Assembly: GCF_005116455.1 (NCBI RefSeq) | Contig: NZ_SWBP01000003.1 | Coordinates: 62,012 to 126,011, forward strand | Source: Pedobacter cryophilus | GTDB lineage: Bacteria; Bacteroidota; Bacteroidia; Sphingobacteriales; Sphingobacteriaceae | Direction of reading: 5' to 3' | Length of the DNA: 64,000 nt | Shown: positions 25,376 through 34,572 of the stretch, in pieces | Layout: every line of letters starts with the position of its first letter | Numbering within the stretch: position 1 is the first letter of the stretch | The notes under the pieces: model-generated | Database searches by the model: none | The model's input: only the letters and a program-made list of their open reading frames with translations | Told to the model about the DNA's origin: nothing | Position numbers and translations under genes: made by a program

Positions 25376-26032
25376 ATGAGAGACTTAGCCTACAAAAGAA
25401 TTGTTCAATTTTTAATCATAATATGCGTTGGCTTTTTAATCCTCACATTACTAGTAATTACTTCTCCCACATCTTGGATAGATTTAAAGTTTACCGAAGA
25501 AATACAAGAACACCAAAACCAATCTCTTTATTTTTTTATGAAGGTGGTAAGCTGGTTTGGAAATACTTGGGAATCCATAAGTGTGGTTGTAATTACAACT
25601 ATATTACTTCTACTTTTCAAATTCAAAAGAGAGGCTTTTTTTTGTTTCTTAACACTGGGAATAGGTGTTTTAACTTATTCTATTAAAGTATTTATAAATA
25701 GACCAAGGCCCAACAGTGATATAGTAAAAGTGTTAACAGAGGCGAAATATCAAAGTTTTCCTAGTGGGCACACTTCTTTTTATGTGGTTTTCTTTGGCCT
25801 AATCTCCTTTTTTATTTACCATCATAAATGGTTTAAAAAGAGCTATAGAATATCATTAATAGGTACGTTAATGAGTTTAATTTTTTTAGTACCTATTTCA
25901 AGAATATATTTAGGAGCTCATTGGTTTACTGATGTTTTAGGCGGTTTTTTTATTGGTGCGGCTTATCTAACAATTCTTTTAATGTTTTATTTTAAAGAAT
26001 CCACTTTTTATAAAAGACAGCACTTTATCTGA
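25376..26032 (+). CDS. PAP2-family phosphatase
   Basis: This 218-residue inner-membrane enzyme has the three PAP2 motifs KVFINRPRP (K-x6-RP), PSGHTS and SRIYLGAHWFTDVLGG. It should remove a phosphate from a lipid on the periplasmic side. Next to an LTA-synthase-like phosphotransferase it could recycle the lipid product, or modify lipid A as LpxE/LpxF/LpxT homologues do; both are inference. I use the ATG at 25376, directly after an in-frame GTG. It is probably co-transcribed with the sulfatase gene. Confidence 0.87.
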   Translation: MRDLAYKRIVQFLIIICVGFLILTLLVITSPTSWIDLKFTEEIQEHQNQSLYFFMKVVSWFGNTWESISVVVITTILLLLFKFKREAFFCFLTLGIGVLTYSIKVFINRPRPNSDIVKVLTEAKYQSFPSGHTSFYVVFFGLISFFIYHHKWFKKSYRISLIGTLMSLIFLVPISRIYLGAHWFTDVLGGFFIGAAYLTILLMFYFKESTFYKRQHFI

Positions 26033-26104
26033 AATTCAATCTTAATAATATCATGAGCCTCATAGTTCAGAATTTCTACAAAATTGTAATTGATATTTGT
26101 TTGC

Positions 26105-26698
26105 ATGAATATTGATCAAAACATGGTTACAAAAGTTTCGGCGTATGTGATTCATTTACTTACTCAACATCTTCCTTCTTATTTACATTTTCATAACTTA
26201 TCTCACACCAAAGATGTGGTAAATGCAGTTGGAGAAATTGGTAATACTCAACAATTAAGCAAAAATGATTTAGAAATAATAGAAATTGCTGCTTGGTTTC
26301 ATGATACTGGATATTGTAAAGCATATGTTGGTCATGAAGAGGAGAGTAAAAAAATAGCATTTGATTTTTTAGGTTTTGAAGGGTATCCAAAACCCAAGAT
26401 AGAAGCTATCATGACGCTTATTGAGTCAACAAAGTATCCTCAAAAACCAACAAATTTGTTTGAGATGATTTTATGTGATGCTGATTTGTTTCATCTTTCT
26501 TGTGAGGATTATGATAAACACGAGCAACGCCTAAGAATAGAATGGGAAGAATTTTTTAATAAGAATTATTCAGATAAAGAGTGGGCAAAAGAAAATTGTG
26601 AGATGTTACATTTGCATCAATATTTTACAGATTATGGTAAAACTATTTTGCAAGAAAAAAAAGAGATTAACATTAATAAAATGCAATGTAGATTTTAA
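26105..26698 (+). CDS. HD-domain metal-dependent phosphohydrolase
   Basis: This 197-residue protein contains an HD domain. HFHNLSHTKDVVNAV supplies the first His, AAWFHDTGY the His-Asp pair, and DADLFHLS the distal Asp. Members hydrolyse nucleotides or cyclic nucleotides; the substrate is not evident. It is cytosolic, with no signal or membrane segment. The start is the ATG at 26105; the frame also has a TTG at 26090. It ends 12 nt before the response regulator gene and may be in the same operon. Confidence 0.82.
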   Translation: MNIDQNMVTKVSAYVIHLLTQHLPSYLHFHNLSHTKDVVNAVGEIGNTQQLSKNDLEIIEIAAWFHDTGYCKAYVGHEEESKKIAFDFLGFEGYPKPKIEAIMTLIESTKYPQKPTNLFEMILCDADLFHLSCEDYDKHEQRLRIEWEEFFNKNYSDKEWAKENCEMLHLHQYFTDYGKTILQEKKEININKMQCRF

Positions 26699-26710
26699 TT
26701 AAAAAGTAGC

Positions 26711-27388
26711 ATGAAAATTTTAATAGTTGAAGACGAGGAAGAGCTAGCTAAAGATATATCTAACTATCTATCGGGAGAAAGTTATTTATGTGAAATTGCT
26801 TCCACTTATCAACAAGGGCAAGAAAAAATTGCTCTTTATAATTATGATTGCATTCTATTAGATTTAATGTTGCCCAACGGAGCTGATGGATTAAACTTAT
26901 TGGAGAATCTAGACCATCAAAATAATCAACAAGGTGTTATCATCATATCGGCCAAAAACTCTTTAGAGGATAAAATTAAAGGACTTAAAATTGGTGCAGA
27001 TGATTATTTAGCCAAACCTTTTCATTTGGCAGAACTTTCTGCCCGCATCTATTCGGTAATTAGAAGAAAGCAATTTGACCACACCAACCTATTAGAACAT
27101 AATGAATTAACGGTTGATTTATTGGCTAAAACCGTAAAAGTGAGCGGTACTATATTGATGCTTACTAAAAAGGAATATGATCTTTTACTCTTATTTTTAG
27201 GTAATAAAAACAAAGTGATTTCTAAAAACGCACTGGCAGAACATTTATCTGGCGATATTGCAGATATGTTTGAAAACCAAGATTTTGTATATGCACATAT
27301 TAAAAATCTAAAAAGAAAATTAACCGATGCAGGCTGTAAACCTTATTTAAAAACAATTTATGGTACTGGTTATAAATGGGAAATGTGA
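26711..27388 (+). CDS. OmpR/PhoB-family response regulator
   Basis: This 225-residue regulator has a receiver domain with acid pocket (VEDEEE), phosphoacceptor Asp51 (ILLDLMLPNG), switch Ser (IIISAKN) and Lys (DDYLAKPF). It ends in a winged-helix DNA-binding domain with LTKKEYDLLLLFLGNKNKVISKNALAEHL and VYAHIKNLKRKLTDAGCKPYLKTIYGTGYKW. It is paired with the sensor kinase that overlaps its 3' end. Probable targets are the flanking envelope genes, by analogy with PmrAB-like systems; no binding site has been identified. Confidence 0.93.
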   Translation: MKILIVEDEEELAKDISNYLSGESYLCEIASTYQQGQEKIALYNYDCILLDLMLPNGADGLNLLENLDHQNNQQGVIIISAKNSLEDKIKGLKIGADDYLAKPFHLAELSARIYSVIRRKQFDHTNLLEHNELTVDLLAKTVKVSGTILMLTKKEYDLLLLFLGNKNKVISKNALAEHLSGDIADMFENQDFVYAHIKNLKRKLTDAGCKPYLKTIYGTGYKWEM

Positions 27389-28671
27389 GTAAACTATTAA
27401 ATAAACCGTTAAAAGCTTTCACGCTATATGCACTAATCATTTTAGTTTGCAGTATTCCAGTTTATTTTTTGGTGGTCGATTTTATATGGCAACAAGAATT
27501 AGATGAACACAACCAGATTGTAAAAGAACGTATAGTTGAAAACTTTAAACTCATTAAAACATCTGATGAAGAGTTGGGTAAGACTTTAGTCTTATGGAAT
27601 ATTTTACAACCAGGCACAAAACTTATAAAGGTTGATGAAAATGTAATAAAAAAGGATAGTGTTTACACGATTACAAAAGCTTCAAATTATACCAATGATG
27701 CTCAAAAAGATAGGTTTAGGGTATTAGAAAGCTACTTAAAAATTAATAAAAAAAACTACTTCCTATCGGTAGAAACAAATGTGGAAGAAGCGGATGAAAC
27801 CCTCTTAGCTATCGCAATAGTTACTTTCATCTTTTTTAGTTTATTGGTAGTTGGTTTTGTTTTACTGAATAAACGTATCTCTAAGAAAATTTGGTTACCC
27901 TTTCAAAATACACTAGAAAAACTTAAAAACTTTGATTTAAGCACTCATAAAAGTATCGAGTTTATTAAAACCGATATTGAAGAGTTTGAACAACTGAATC
28001 AAGAGCTGAGTAAACTCATTTTAAAAAACATATCTGTTTTTGATCAACAAAAAGTTTTTTTAGAAAATGCTTCTCATGAATTACAAACACCCCTAGCTGT
28101 TCTAAAATCTAAAATTGATTCCTTACTTCAAAGCAAGAATTTAAGTAGTGATCAGCTTGATTTAATTAACCAAATAAATGTTCCTCTAGCTAGAGCATCG
28201 AGAATAAATAAAAATTTACTGCTATTATCTAAAATAGAAAATCATCAGTTTGAAGATAAAGAAGTTATAAATTTCGAATCTGTTTTAACAGATAGTTTAA
28301 CACTTTTAGAAGATTACATTATTGATAAACAATTAAGTATTTCACAATCATTTGAAAACAATGATCAACTGTTAACTAATAAAGTTTTAATAGAGGTATT
28401 GGTTAATAATTTATTAATCAACTCCATCAAGCATACAGAAAATGGTGGTAAAATAGTAATTGAGCTCAAAAACGGAATTTTAATAGTTAAAAACAGTGGC
28501 ATCACACCCTTAAACCACGAAGGAATGTTTAATAGATTTTTGATCAACTCAAATGAGCCAAGTAATAGTGGTTTGGGTTTAGCTATTGTAAAAGAAATAG
28601 CAAATAGATACCATTGGAAAATAGCCTATGATTTTAAAAATCAAATGCATCAATTTTCTGTAGTTTTCTAA
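27376..28671 (+). CDS. Sensor histidine kinase
   Basis: This 431-residue inner-membrane kinase has a helix at about 14-36, a periplasmic region of about 105 residues, and a second helix at about 142-164. The H box is LENASHELQTPLAVLK with His234, the N box VLVNNLLINSIKHTENGG, and the G2 box NSGLGLAIVKEI. A clear HAMP motif is not obvious. The start is ATG 27376 (13-nt overlap with the regulator) or GTG 27385 (GTGA, 4-nt overlap); either gives translational coupling. The small periplasmic domain gives no hint of the signal. Confidence 0.92.
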   Translation: MGNVSKLLNKPLKAFTLYALIILVCSIPVYFLVVDFIWQQELDEHNQIVKERIVENFKLIKTSDEELGKTLVLWNILQPGTKLIKVDENVIKKDSVYTITKASNYTNDAQKDRFRVLESYLKINKKNYFLSVETNVEEADETLLAIAIVTFIFFSLLVVGFVLLNKRISKKIWLPFQNTLEKLKNFDLSTHKSIEFIKTDIEEFEQLNQELSKLILKNISVFDQQKVFLENASHELQTPLAVLKSKIDSLLQSKNLSSDQLDLINQINVPLARASRINKNLLLLSKIENHQFEDKEVINFESVLTDSLTLLEDYIIDKQLSISQSFENNDQLLTNKVLIEVLVNNLLINSIKHTENGGKIVIELKNGILIVKNSGITPLNHEGMFNRFLINSNEPSNSGLGLAIVKEIANRYHWKIAYDFKNQMHQFSVVF

Positions 28672-28725
28672 AATTCAAAATGTCTTCAAAATTGCTATTC
28701 ATCTTTGAGCTTAAAATTTAAAGAA

Positions 28726-29148
28726 ATGAAAAAGACAACATTAATAATTTTTGGTTTACTAACAACAACAGGTTTGTTGGCTCAAACCAAGCCCAATAAA
28801 AACATCCCTGCAGTAGTTCAAAATGCTTTTACTAAGCAATATCCTACAGTAAAAAGTGTAAAATGGGATAAAGAAGAAACTGATTTTGAGGCAAGTTTTG
28901 ATTTAAATGGTTTAGATAATTCTGCATTATTTGATGCAAAAGGAAATCTTTTAGAAACTGAAACGGAGATAAAAGAATTGCCAAAAGAAATATTAGCCTA
29001 TATTAAAGCGAAATATCCAAATCAAAAAATTACAGAATCAGCTAAAATTACAAATGCAAAAGGTCAAGTAAGTTATGAAGCAGAAATTAAAGGAAAAGAT
29101 TTAATTTTTGATAGTAAAGGGGCGTTTTTAAAAGAGATAAAAAAGTAG
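28726..29148 (+). CDS. PepSY-like periplasmic protein
   Basis: This 140-residue exported protein has a signal peptide (MKKTTLIIFGLLTTTGLLAQ). Two repeats of about 50 residues follow, each with the pattern PxxxxxAFxxxYPxxxxVxW or PKEILAYIKAKYPNQKI followed by a YEAEI or FEASF strand. These match the PepSY-like (DUF2874-type) family. Such proteins often sit next to sensor kinases and may bind the sensor or protect the periplasm, which would fit here since it follows the kinase by 54 nt. The start MKKTTL at 28726 is chosen over an upstream in-frame codon. Confidence 0.8.
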   Translation: MKKTTLIIFGLLTTTGLLAQTKPNKNIPAVVQNAFTKQYPTVKSVKWDKEETDFEASFDLNGLDNSALFDAKGNLLETETEIKELPKEILAYIKAKYPNQKITESAKITNAKGQVSYEAEIKGKDLIFDSKGAFLKEIKK

Positions 29149-29296
29149 AAATACTTTAAATTTTATATTTCAAAATATAGCAAGAAGAATAACATCGGCT
29201 CAGTCTTAAATACTTTATCTACTAACATTTAATAATTATAAATGATGTTCTAACGCATTGAACAATTTATAATCTATAAAAACAGAAAAAAATCTA

Positions 29297-30685
29297 ATGA
29301 AACATTTAACGTTAATATTATCATTTTTAATTTCAACACTAAGCATAAATGCGCAAGAAATTGATAGTCTTTCTTTTATCAAATCAAAAAGAATGTCTGA
29401 TGCCGACTTAGAGAAAAAGAAGGAAGGAACTTTTTTTACAGGCATACCCGATTTTTCTTCAGACCCTGTTACTGGTTTTGGTTTTGGATTGAGGAGCAAT
29501 GTTTATTGGAATGGAGAGAAAACAAACCCTCTTTTTCCATATACACCATACCTTGCCAAGCTTAAAGCAAATGCAGCTTACTATACTTCTAATGCCCGTG
29601 AGCTTATTTTATCATTAGATATTCCGTATTATAAAGGCACTCGTTGGCGTTTTAAAGTAGATTTTAAAGCTCAGCAAAATCCTTCTAACTTGTATTTCGG
29701 TTCAACACAAGCTACTCTTGGAGATTTAAGATTACCCTCTGATGAGAACACAACTTTTCCTACTTATGATGAATATGACGAAGCGAGAAAAACACTACGT
29801 CCAGGCGAACCCGGTGAAGCATCTTTTGTTACGGATGCGCTGTCGAATCGTTTTAGGGAAACTGAGTTTATGCTAAATCTTAAAGCAGATTATGCTTTAG
29901 GCAATGGGAAATGGCGAATAATGGGAGGCTATGAAATTCAGAATTTACAATATGCCACTTTTGAAGGAAGGGAAGCAGAGTCTGTAAATCCGGTAACAGG
30001 TCAAAACACTAATTCCCCTAATGGATTCTCATTATTGAGAAGAGATTTTGATCAAGCAGCTATTTCAGGCCTTGATGGTGGCTGGATTTCTATTTTACAA
30101 ACAGCTTTAATTTTTGACACTAGAGATTTTGAGCCCGACCCTACAAAAGGAACGTATTTTGAAATTGCTAATGAGTTTTCTAATCCAATAATTGGTTCTC
30201 AATTCAATTTTAACAAACTTTTTTTACAAGGGCGTTTATATAAAAAATTACCTTTTGGTAATAGAACAGTTTTGGCTGGGCGTTTAGGTGTTGGTAATAT
30301 TTTTGGAAATAATGCTCCATTTTTTGAATTTCAAGACCAATGGAGTCCAGAAGGAAGCATCAACGCTCTTGGAGGGAGACAATCTTTACGTGGCTATAGA
30401 GCAAACCGATTTTTAGCCCGTTCTATGTGGTTTACAAACATAGAATTACGTTACAGATTTGCAGAAGCTAAATTCCAAAAGCAAAGATTCGCTTTTGGTG
30501 TTGCGCCGTTTTTTGACGCAGGTACAGTTAGAGACCGTTGGCAAGATTTAAATTTAAAGAATATCAAAACATCTTATGGAGCTGGTCTTAGAGTTGCTTG
30601 GAATCAATCAACAATCATTTCATTCGATTATGGCGCATCAAAAGAAGATAAATTATTTTACATAGGAATTGGTCAAGCGTTTTAA
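29297..30685 (+). CDS. Omp85/BamA-type outer-membrane barrel protein
   Basis: This 462-residue protein has a signal peptide (MKHLTLILSFLISTLSINA) and a C-terminal beta-barrel of the bacterial surface antigen (D15/Omp85) type, ending in aromatic Phe (GIGQAF). LGGRQSLRGYRANRF is the conserved loop 6 RGY motif (usual form xRGYxxR). No POTRA domains are visible; only about 30 residues precede the barrel, so this is a short Omp85 relative. It may export or insert a partner protein or lipid. The gene lies between the PepSY-like and TonB-receptor genes, all on the plus strand. Confidence 0.85.
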   Translation: MKHLTLILSFLISTLSINAQEIDSLSFIKSKRMSDADLEKKKEGTFFTGIPDFSSDPVTGFGFGLRSNVYWNGEKTNPLFPYTPYLAKLKANAAYYTSNARELILSLDIPYYKGTRWRFKVDFKAQQNPSNLYFGSTQATLGDLRLPSDENTTFPTYDEYDEARKTLRPGEPGEASFVTDALSNRFRETEFMLNLKADYALGNGKWRIMGGYEIQNLQYATFEGREAESVNPVTGQNTNSPNGFSLLRRDFDQAAISGLDGGWISILQTALIFDTRDFEPDPTKGTYFEIANEFSNPIIGSQFNFNKLFLQGRLYKKLPFGNRTVLAGRLGVGNIFGNNAPFFEFQDQWSPEGSINALGGRQSLRGYRANRFLARSMWFTNIELRYRFAEAKFQKQRFAFGVAPFFDAGTVRDRWQDLNLKNIKTSYGAGLRVAWNQSTIISFDYGASKEDKLFYIGIGQAF

Positions 30686-30826
30686 TAATTGCTTTTAATT
30701 AGTACTTGTAATTTTTTTAACTAATTAATCATCTTTAGTATTTAATTTATTACCAATATTATAGTTTAAACACTAAAAAAATACCGTTATTAGTTCAATT
30801 TGTTTTAGGTAACAAAGGGAGAAATT

Positions 30827-33235
30827 ATGAGATTAAAATTAATATTATCAATCCTATTTATCTTTATTACAGGTATAACAATAGCCCAAAACACATCCGT
30901 AACCGTCTCTGGTACAGTGAAAGATAGCACCACAAAAGTAAATTTACCTTTTGTAAACGTTCAGCTAAAAAACGCTGCAGATGCAAGTTTTGTAACGGGT
31001 ACAGTAAGTAATGATGCAGGATTGTTTACCCTTACCAATGTAAAGCCTGGGAATTATAGCATCGAGTTATCTTATGTAGGCTACATCGCTAAAAAGCAAA
31101 GCTTATTTATTGGGAGTTCAACCCAATTTTTAAACATTCCTGCTATTGAAATTCAAGAGAATAAACAATTATTAGGCGAAGTGGTGGTAACCGCCCAAGC
31201 AGAAGATGTGAGTTCTAAAATGGATAAAAAATCCTTTTCAGTTGATGATAACATTAGCCAAAAAGGAGGGTCGGTTTTACAAGCCATGCAAAATTTACCA
31301 GGCGTAACCGTACAAGATGGGAAAGTGAATTTAAGAGGAAGCGATAAAATTGTGGTATTGATTGATGGTAAACAATCAGCCTTAACAGGATTTGGAAGTC
31401 AAACAGGTTTGGATAACCTACCAGCATCAGCAATTGATAGAATCGAAATTATCAATAATCCATCAGCGAAATATGATGCAAACGGAAATGCTGGCATCAT
31501 CAACATCATTTATAAAAAAGAAAAACAAGAAGGTTTTAATGGCAAATTGGGTTTAGCATCTGGCTTAGGTGCCTTATGGGAGAAGCGAGCTAATTATCCA
31601 ACCATTCGCCCACAATATCAAGCCACTCCAAAAGTTAACCCTTCTTTATCGCTTAATTACAGAAAAAATAAAGTCAATTTATTCTTTAATGGCGATTATT
31701 TATACACCGAAACGCTAAATAAAAACGAGTTTGTTGAACGTACCTATGATAATGGAGACATCGTTTTTCAGCAATTAAAGCGCAATAGAAACACCACTTT
31801 TATCACCACAAAAGCAGGTTTAGATTATAATTTGGATGACAATAATTTATTTACCGTTTCTGGATTGTTTGGTACTGAAAAAATTATTGATAACGGAGAT
31901 CAACCCTTTTTTGAAGACAATTTAAATAACCGTTACAGGCTTTGGCAATTTTTAGAAGACGAATTAAAAACCACCGTTGTTGGCTCTGTAATTTATCAGC
32001 ATAAATTTAAAGAACCCGGTAAAGTATTAAACGCAGGCTTTAATTACACTTTTCACAGAGAGGATGAGCAATACTTTTTTGATAATATTTTGCCCACTAC
32101 TACTGGGAGAGATGCTTTTAAATTACTATCAGATGAAAGCGTTTATGATTTCAATTTAGATTATATCCAACCTTTAAAATATGGCCGATTTGAAACTGGG
32201 CTGAAGTTTAGGAGACGAAACATTCCAACTAACATGCAGTTTTTTCCGGGTGTTAATTCTCCTATTGATGCTGATGCTGGCGGAGCAGCAACTTATAGTG
32301 AGACTATACCTGCCGTTTACGGAACGTATATTTTTGAAACTCAAAAATATGAAGCAGAGGTTGGTTTAAGAGTCGAGTATTTTAACCTAGATTACTTTGT
32401 AAACCCAGATCATCCTACTTATAAAAGCGATGGAAATAGCTACACCCAACCTTTCCCAAATTTAAGATTAGCCTATAAAATTAACGACGCTAATAAAATC
32501 TCTGTTTTTTATAACCGCCGAGTGGATAGACCAAACGAGGTTGATATCAGGATTTTTCCTAAATATGATGATGCCGAAATTATTAAAGTGGGTAACCCGG
32601 CTTTACGACCACAATTCACCAACAGCCTAGAGTTGGGTTTTAAAACCAGCTGGACAAAAGGTTATTTCTATTCGGCAGCATATCATCGTTTTGCAAATGG
32701 CACCATCACCCGTATTGGCAGCACAGTTGGCGGCAGCAATATCATTTATAACATTTTCCAAAATGCAGGTAAAAGCTACAACTCGGGTTTAGAAGTAGTT
32801 TTTTCTCAAAAGCCATCTTTTTGGTACGATTTAAACGTGAATGTAAACGTTTATCGTAATCAAATCAACGCTTTTACGGTTCAAAATCTTTATCCTACGC
32901 CCAATACTTTTAGCGCTGGTCAGGATGATATCATATCAGGAAACGTGAAACTGAATCAAAGTTTTAAAATGAAGAATAATTTTGATACCCAATTAACAGC
33001 AACCTATTTAGCTGCTGATATCATTCCCCAAGGAAAAATTGGAGCTCGCTTTTCATTAGATTTAGGTTTAAAGAAGGGCTTAAAAAATGGGAAAGATGAA
33101 TTCTTTTTAAACGCTACCGACATTCTAAACACCATGGTTATTAACCGTGAAATCTTCGGAAGCGATTTTAAATATACCAGCAAAGACTATTACGAAACAC
33201 AAGTAATTAGGCTAGGCTATAGCAGAAAATTTTAA
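30827..33235 (+). CDS. TonB-dependent outer-membrane receptor
   Basis: This 802-residue protein has a signal peptide (MRLKLILSILFIFITGITIAQ), a CarboxypepD_reg Ig-like domain (about 25-110, VSGTVKDSTTKVNLPFVNVQL), a plug domain (about 125-225, VLQAMQNLPGVTVQDGKVNLRGS) and a large barrel ending in an aromatic residue (YSRKF). It is of the outer-membrane beta-barrel family subgroup and not SusC, and no SusD partner follows. The substrate is unknown. The ATG is preceded by AGGGAGAA, a rare Shine-Dalgarno-like sequence for this genome. It is the last gene before the copied tRNA end. Confidence 0.9.
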   Translation: MRLKLILSILFIFITGITIAQNTSVTVSGTVKDSTTKVNLPFVNVQLKNAADASFVTGTVSNDAGLFTLTNVKPGNYSIELSYVGYIAKKQSLFIGSSTQFLNIPAIEIQENKQLLGEVVVTAQAEDVSSKMDKKSFSVDDNISQKGGSVLQAMQNLPGVTVQDGKVNLRGSDKIVVLIDGKQSALTGFGSQTGLDNLPASAIDRIEIINNPSAKYDANGNAGIINIIYKKEKQEGFNGKLGLASGLGALWEKRANYPTIRPQYQATPKVNPSLSLNYRKNKVNLFFNGDYLYTETLNKNEFVERTYDNGDIVFQQLKRNRNTTFITTKAGLDYNLDDNNLFTVSGLFGTEKIIDNGDQPFFEDNLNNRYRLWQFLEDELKTTVVGSVIYQHKFKEPGKVLNAGFNYTFHREDEQYFFDNILPTTTGRDAFKLLSDESVYDFNLDYIQPLKYGRFETGLKFRRRNIPTNMQFFPGVNSPIDADAGGAATYSETIPAVYGTYIFETQKYEAEVGLRVEYFNLDYFVNPDHPTYKSDGNSYTQPFPNLRLAYKINDANKISVFYNRRVDRPNEVDIRIFPKYDDAEIIKVGNPALRPQFTNSLELGFKTSWTKGYFYSAAYHRFANGTITRIGSTVGGSNIIYNIFQNAGKSYNSGLEVVFSQKPSFWYDLNVNVNVYRNQINAFTVQNLYPTPNTFSAGQDDIISGNVKLNQSFKMKNNFDTQLTATYLAADIIPQGKIGARFSLDLGLKKGLKNGKDEFFLNATDILNTMVINREIFGSDFKYTSKDYYETQVIRLGYSRKF

Positions 33236-33389
33236 AATGATATGATGCAAATTAGTAAGTATAATTATTTTTTGTTTGATATTCTCTGTGCAATTTCAGC
33301 CACAGGACATAGAGATTTGGTTTATTCAATTTGTAGCATGAAGTATCAAGGATAAAGAGATTTTTGTGGAATTAAATACAAAATCACAA

Positions 33390-33404
33390 CCCCTACTCTC
33401 CGCT
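33390..33404 (+). other. Copy of the tRNA-Ser 3' end, candidate attachment site
   Basis: CCCCTACTCTCCGCT here matches CCCCCACTCTCCGCT at the 3' end of tRNA-Ser(UGA) (22656-22670) in 14 of 15 bases. The similarity starts in the T stem and stops at GCT, leaving no tRNA body. This is what a tRNA-targeting integrase produces at the far end of an island. The interval between the two copies, about 10.7 kb, contains the integrase remnant and the envelope genes. Confidence 0.55.
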
Positions 33405-33423
33405 GATGAAAATCAAAGAAAAG

Positions 33424-33450
33424 CTTTAGTTGAAAAACTAAGGTTTTTTT
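33424..33450 (+). terminator. Terminator after the tRNA-Ser 3' copy
   Basis: CTTTAGTT (33424-33431) and AACTAAGG (33436-33443) close on a GAAA tetraloop and are followed by seven T. There is no gene upstream that needs it except the copied tRNA end, so it may be the original terminator of the tRNA before insertion. Confidence 0.8.
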
Positions 33451-33504
33451 GTTTAATAATCATTTCAAAATATTTTTTAGCCTTTGAATACCGTATTTTA
33501 GAGT

Positions 33505-34572
33505 ATGACTTTATCTAAGAAAGAAAAAGACAGGTATCACCGACAGATAATTTTAAAGGGCTTTGGTTTAGAAGCTCAATTAAAATTGAAAGCTGCGACG
33601 GTTTTAGTTGTTGGTGCCGGAGGTTTAGGTTGCCCCTGTTTGACTTATTTAGCTGCTGCAGGTGTTGGTAAAATTGGTATTGCTGATGCTGATAAGGTGA
33701 GTTTATCAAACTTACACCGACAGGTTTTATACGGCACCGCTGATATTGATAAAAGTAAGTGCGAGATAGCTAAAGAAAAGCTGATTTCTAAGAATGAAAA
33801 TGTTGAAATTATTACGCATTCTGTTTATATTAACGAAGAAAACTGCTTAGAAATTCTAAAAAATTATGATTTGGTGATTGATGCCAGTGATAATTTTAAT
33901 ACTCGCTATTTATTAAATGATGCTTGTGTAATACTTAAAAAGCCTTTGGTTTTTGGAGCTTTATTTGAATTTGAAGGGCAAGTAAGTACTTTTAATTACC
34001 ATGATGGCCCAACTTTGCGTTGTTTATTTCCAGAGAAGCCTAAGGAAGGTGTGATTAATAATTGTGCAGAAGCTGGAGTTTTAGGTGTTTTACCCGGAAT
34101 TATTGGTAATTGGCAGGCTTTGGAAGCTATAAAAGTAATTACACAAATTGGCGATGTTTTAAGTGGTAAATTATTAATGATTCATGCGCTTTCTAATGAA
34201 GTGAAAACCATTAGTTTTAAAACCAACCCAAAAAATAAGGAAAAAGACAGCTTAAACCATTTTTTCAAAATTGAAGATGCTAAAAATCAAGAAGTAGATA
34301 ATTATTTGTTAAAACATTGGATGGATGAAGATGATATTCAGATTATTGATGTTAGAGAAGATTTTGAATTCGAAAATACTAATATTGGAGGATTAAATTT
34401 ACCCTTATCCATTTTAGAAAAAACACTTTCTAAAATTGATGGCAAACAAAAAACGGTGGTAGTTTGCCAATCTGGAGTTCGCTCTAAAAAAGGATTAAAA
34501 ATTATTTTAAACCACTACCCTTCTATAGAAATTTATCATTTAAAAGGTGGTTTAAGTACTTATTTATTGTAG
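33505..34572 (+). CDS. moeB: MoeB/ThiF-type adenylyltransferase with rhodanese domain
   Basis: This 355-residue protein adenylates the C-terminus of MoaD to allow sulfuration during molybdopterin synthesis. VLVVGAGGLGCPCLTYLAAAGVGKIGIADADKVSLSNLHRQ is the ATP-binding E1-like core, and INNCAEAGVLGVLPG contains the conserved active Cys. From about 265 a rhodanese domain follows with the active-site CQSGVRS loop, suggesting it can also deliver the sulfur. The usual zinc-binding CxxC pairs of MoeB are not evident. It is convergent with mobA (13-nt overlap at the 3' ends), and all neighbours are molybdenum-cofactor genes. Confidence 0.88.
   Translation: MTLSKKEKDRYHRQIILKGFGLEAQLKLKAATVLVVGAGGLGCPCLTYLAAAGVGKIGIADADKVSLSNLHRQVLYGTADIDKSKCEIAKEKLISKNENVEIITHSVYINEENCLEILKNYDLVIDASDNFNTRYLLNDACVILKKPLVFGALFEFEGQVSTFNYHDGPTLRCLFPEKPKEGVINNCAEAGVLGVLPGIIGNWQALEAIKVITQIGDVLSGKLLMIHALSNEVKTISFKTNPKNKEKDSLNHFFKIEDAKNQEVDNYLLKHWMDEDDIQIIDVREDFEFENTNIGGLNLPLSILEKTLSKIDGKQKTVVVCQSGVRSKKGLKIILNHYPSIEIYHLKGGLSTYLL

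Noticed and set aside
22582-33404. Active prophage or conjugative element in the island
   Set aside because: No capsid, tail, portal, relaxase or tra genes are present and the integrase is broken; at most this is a fixed island.
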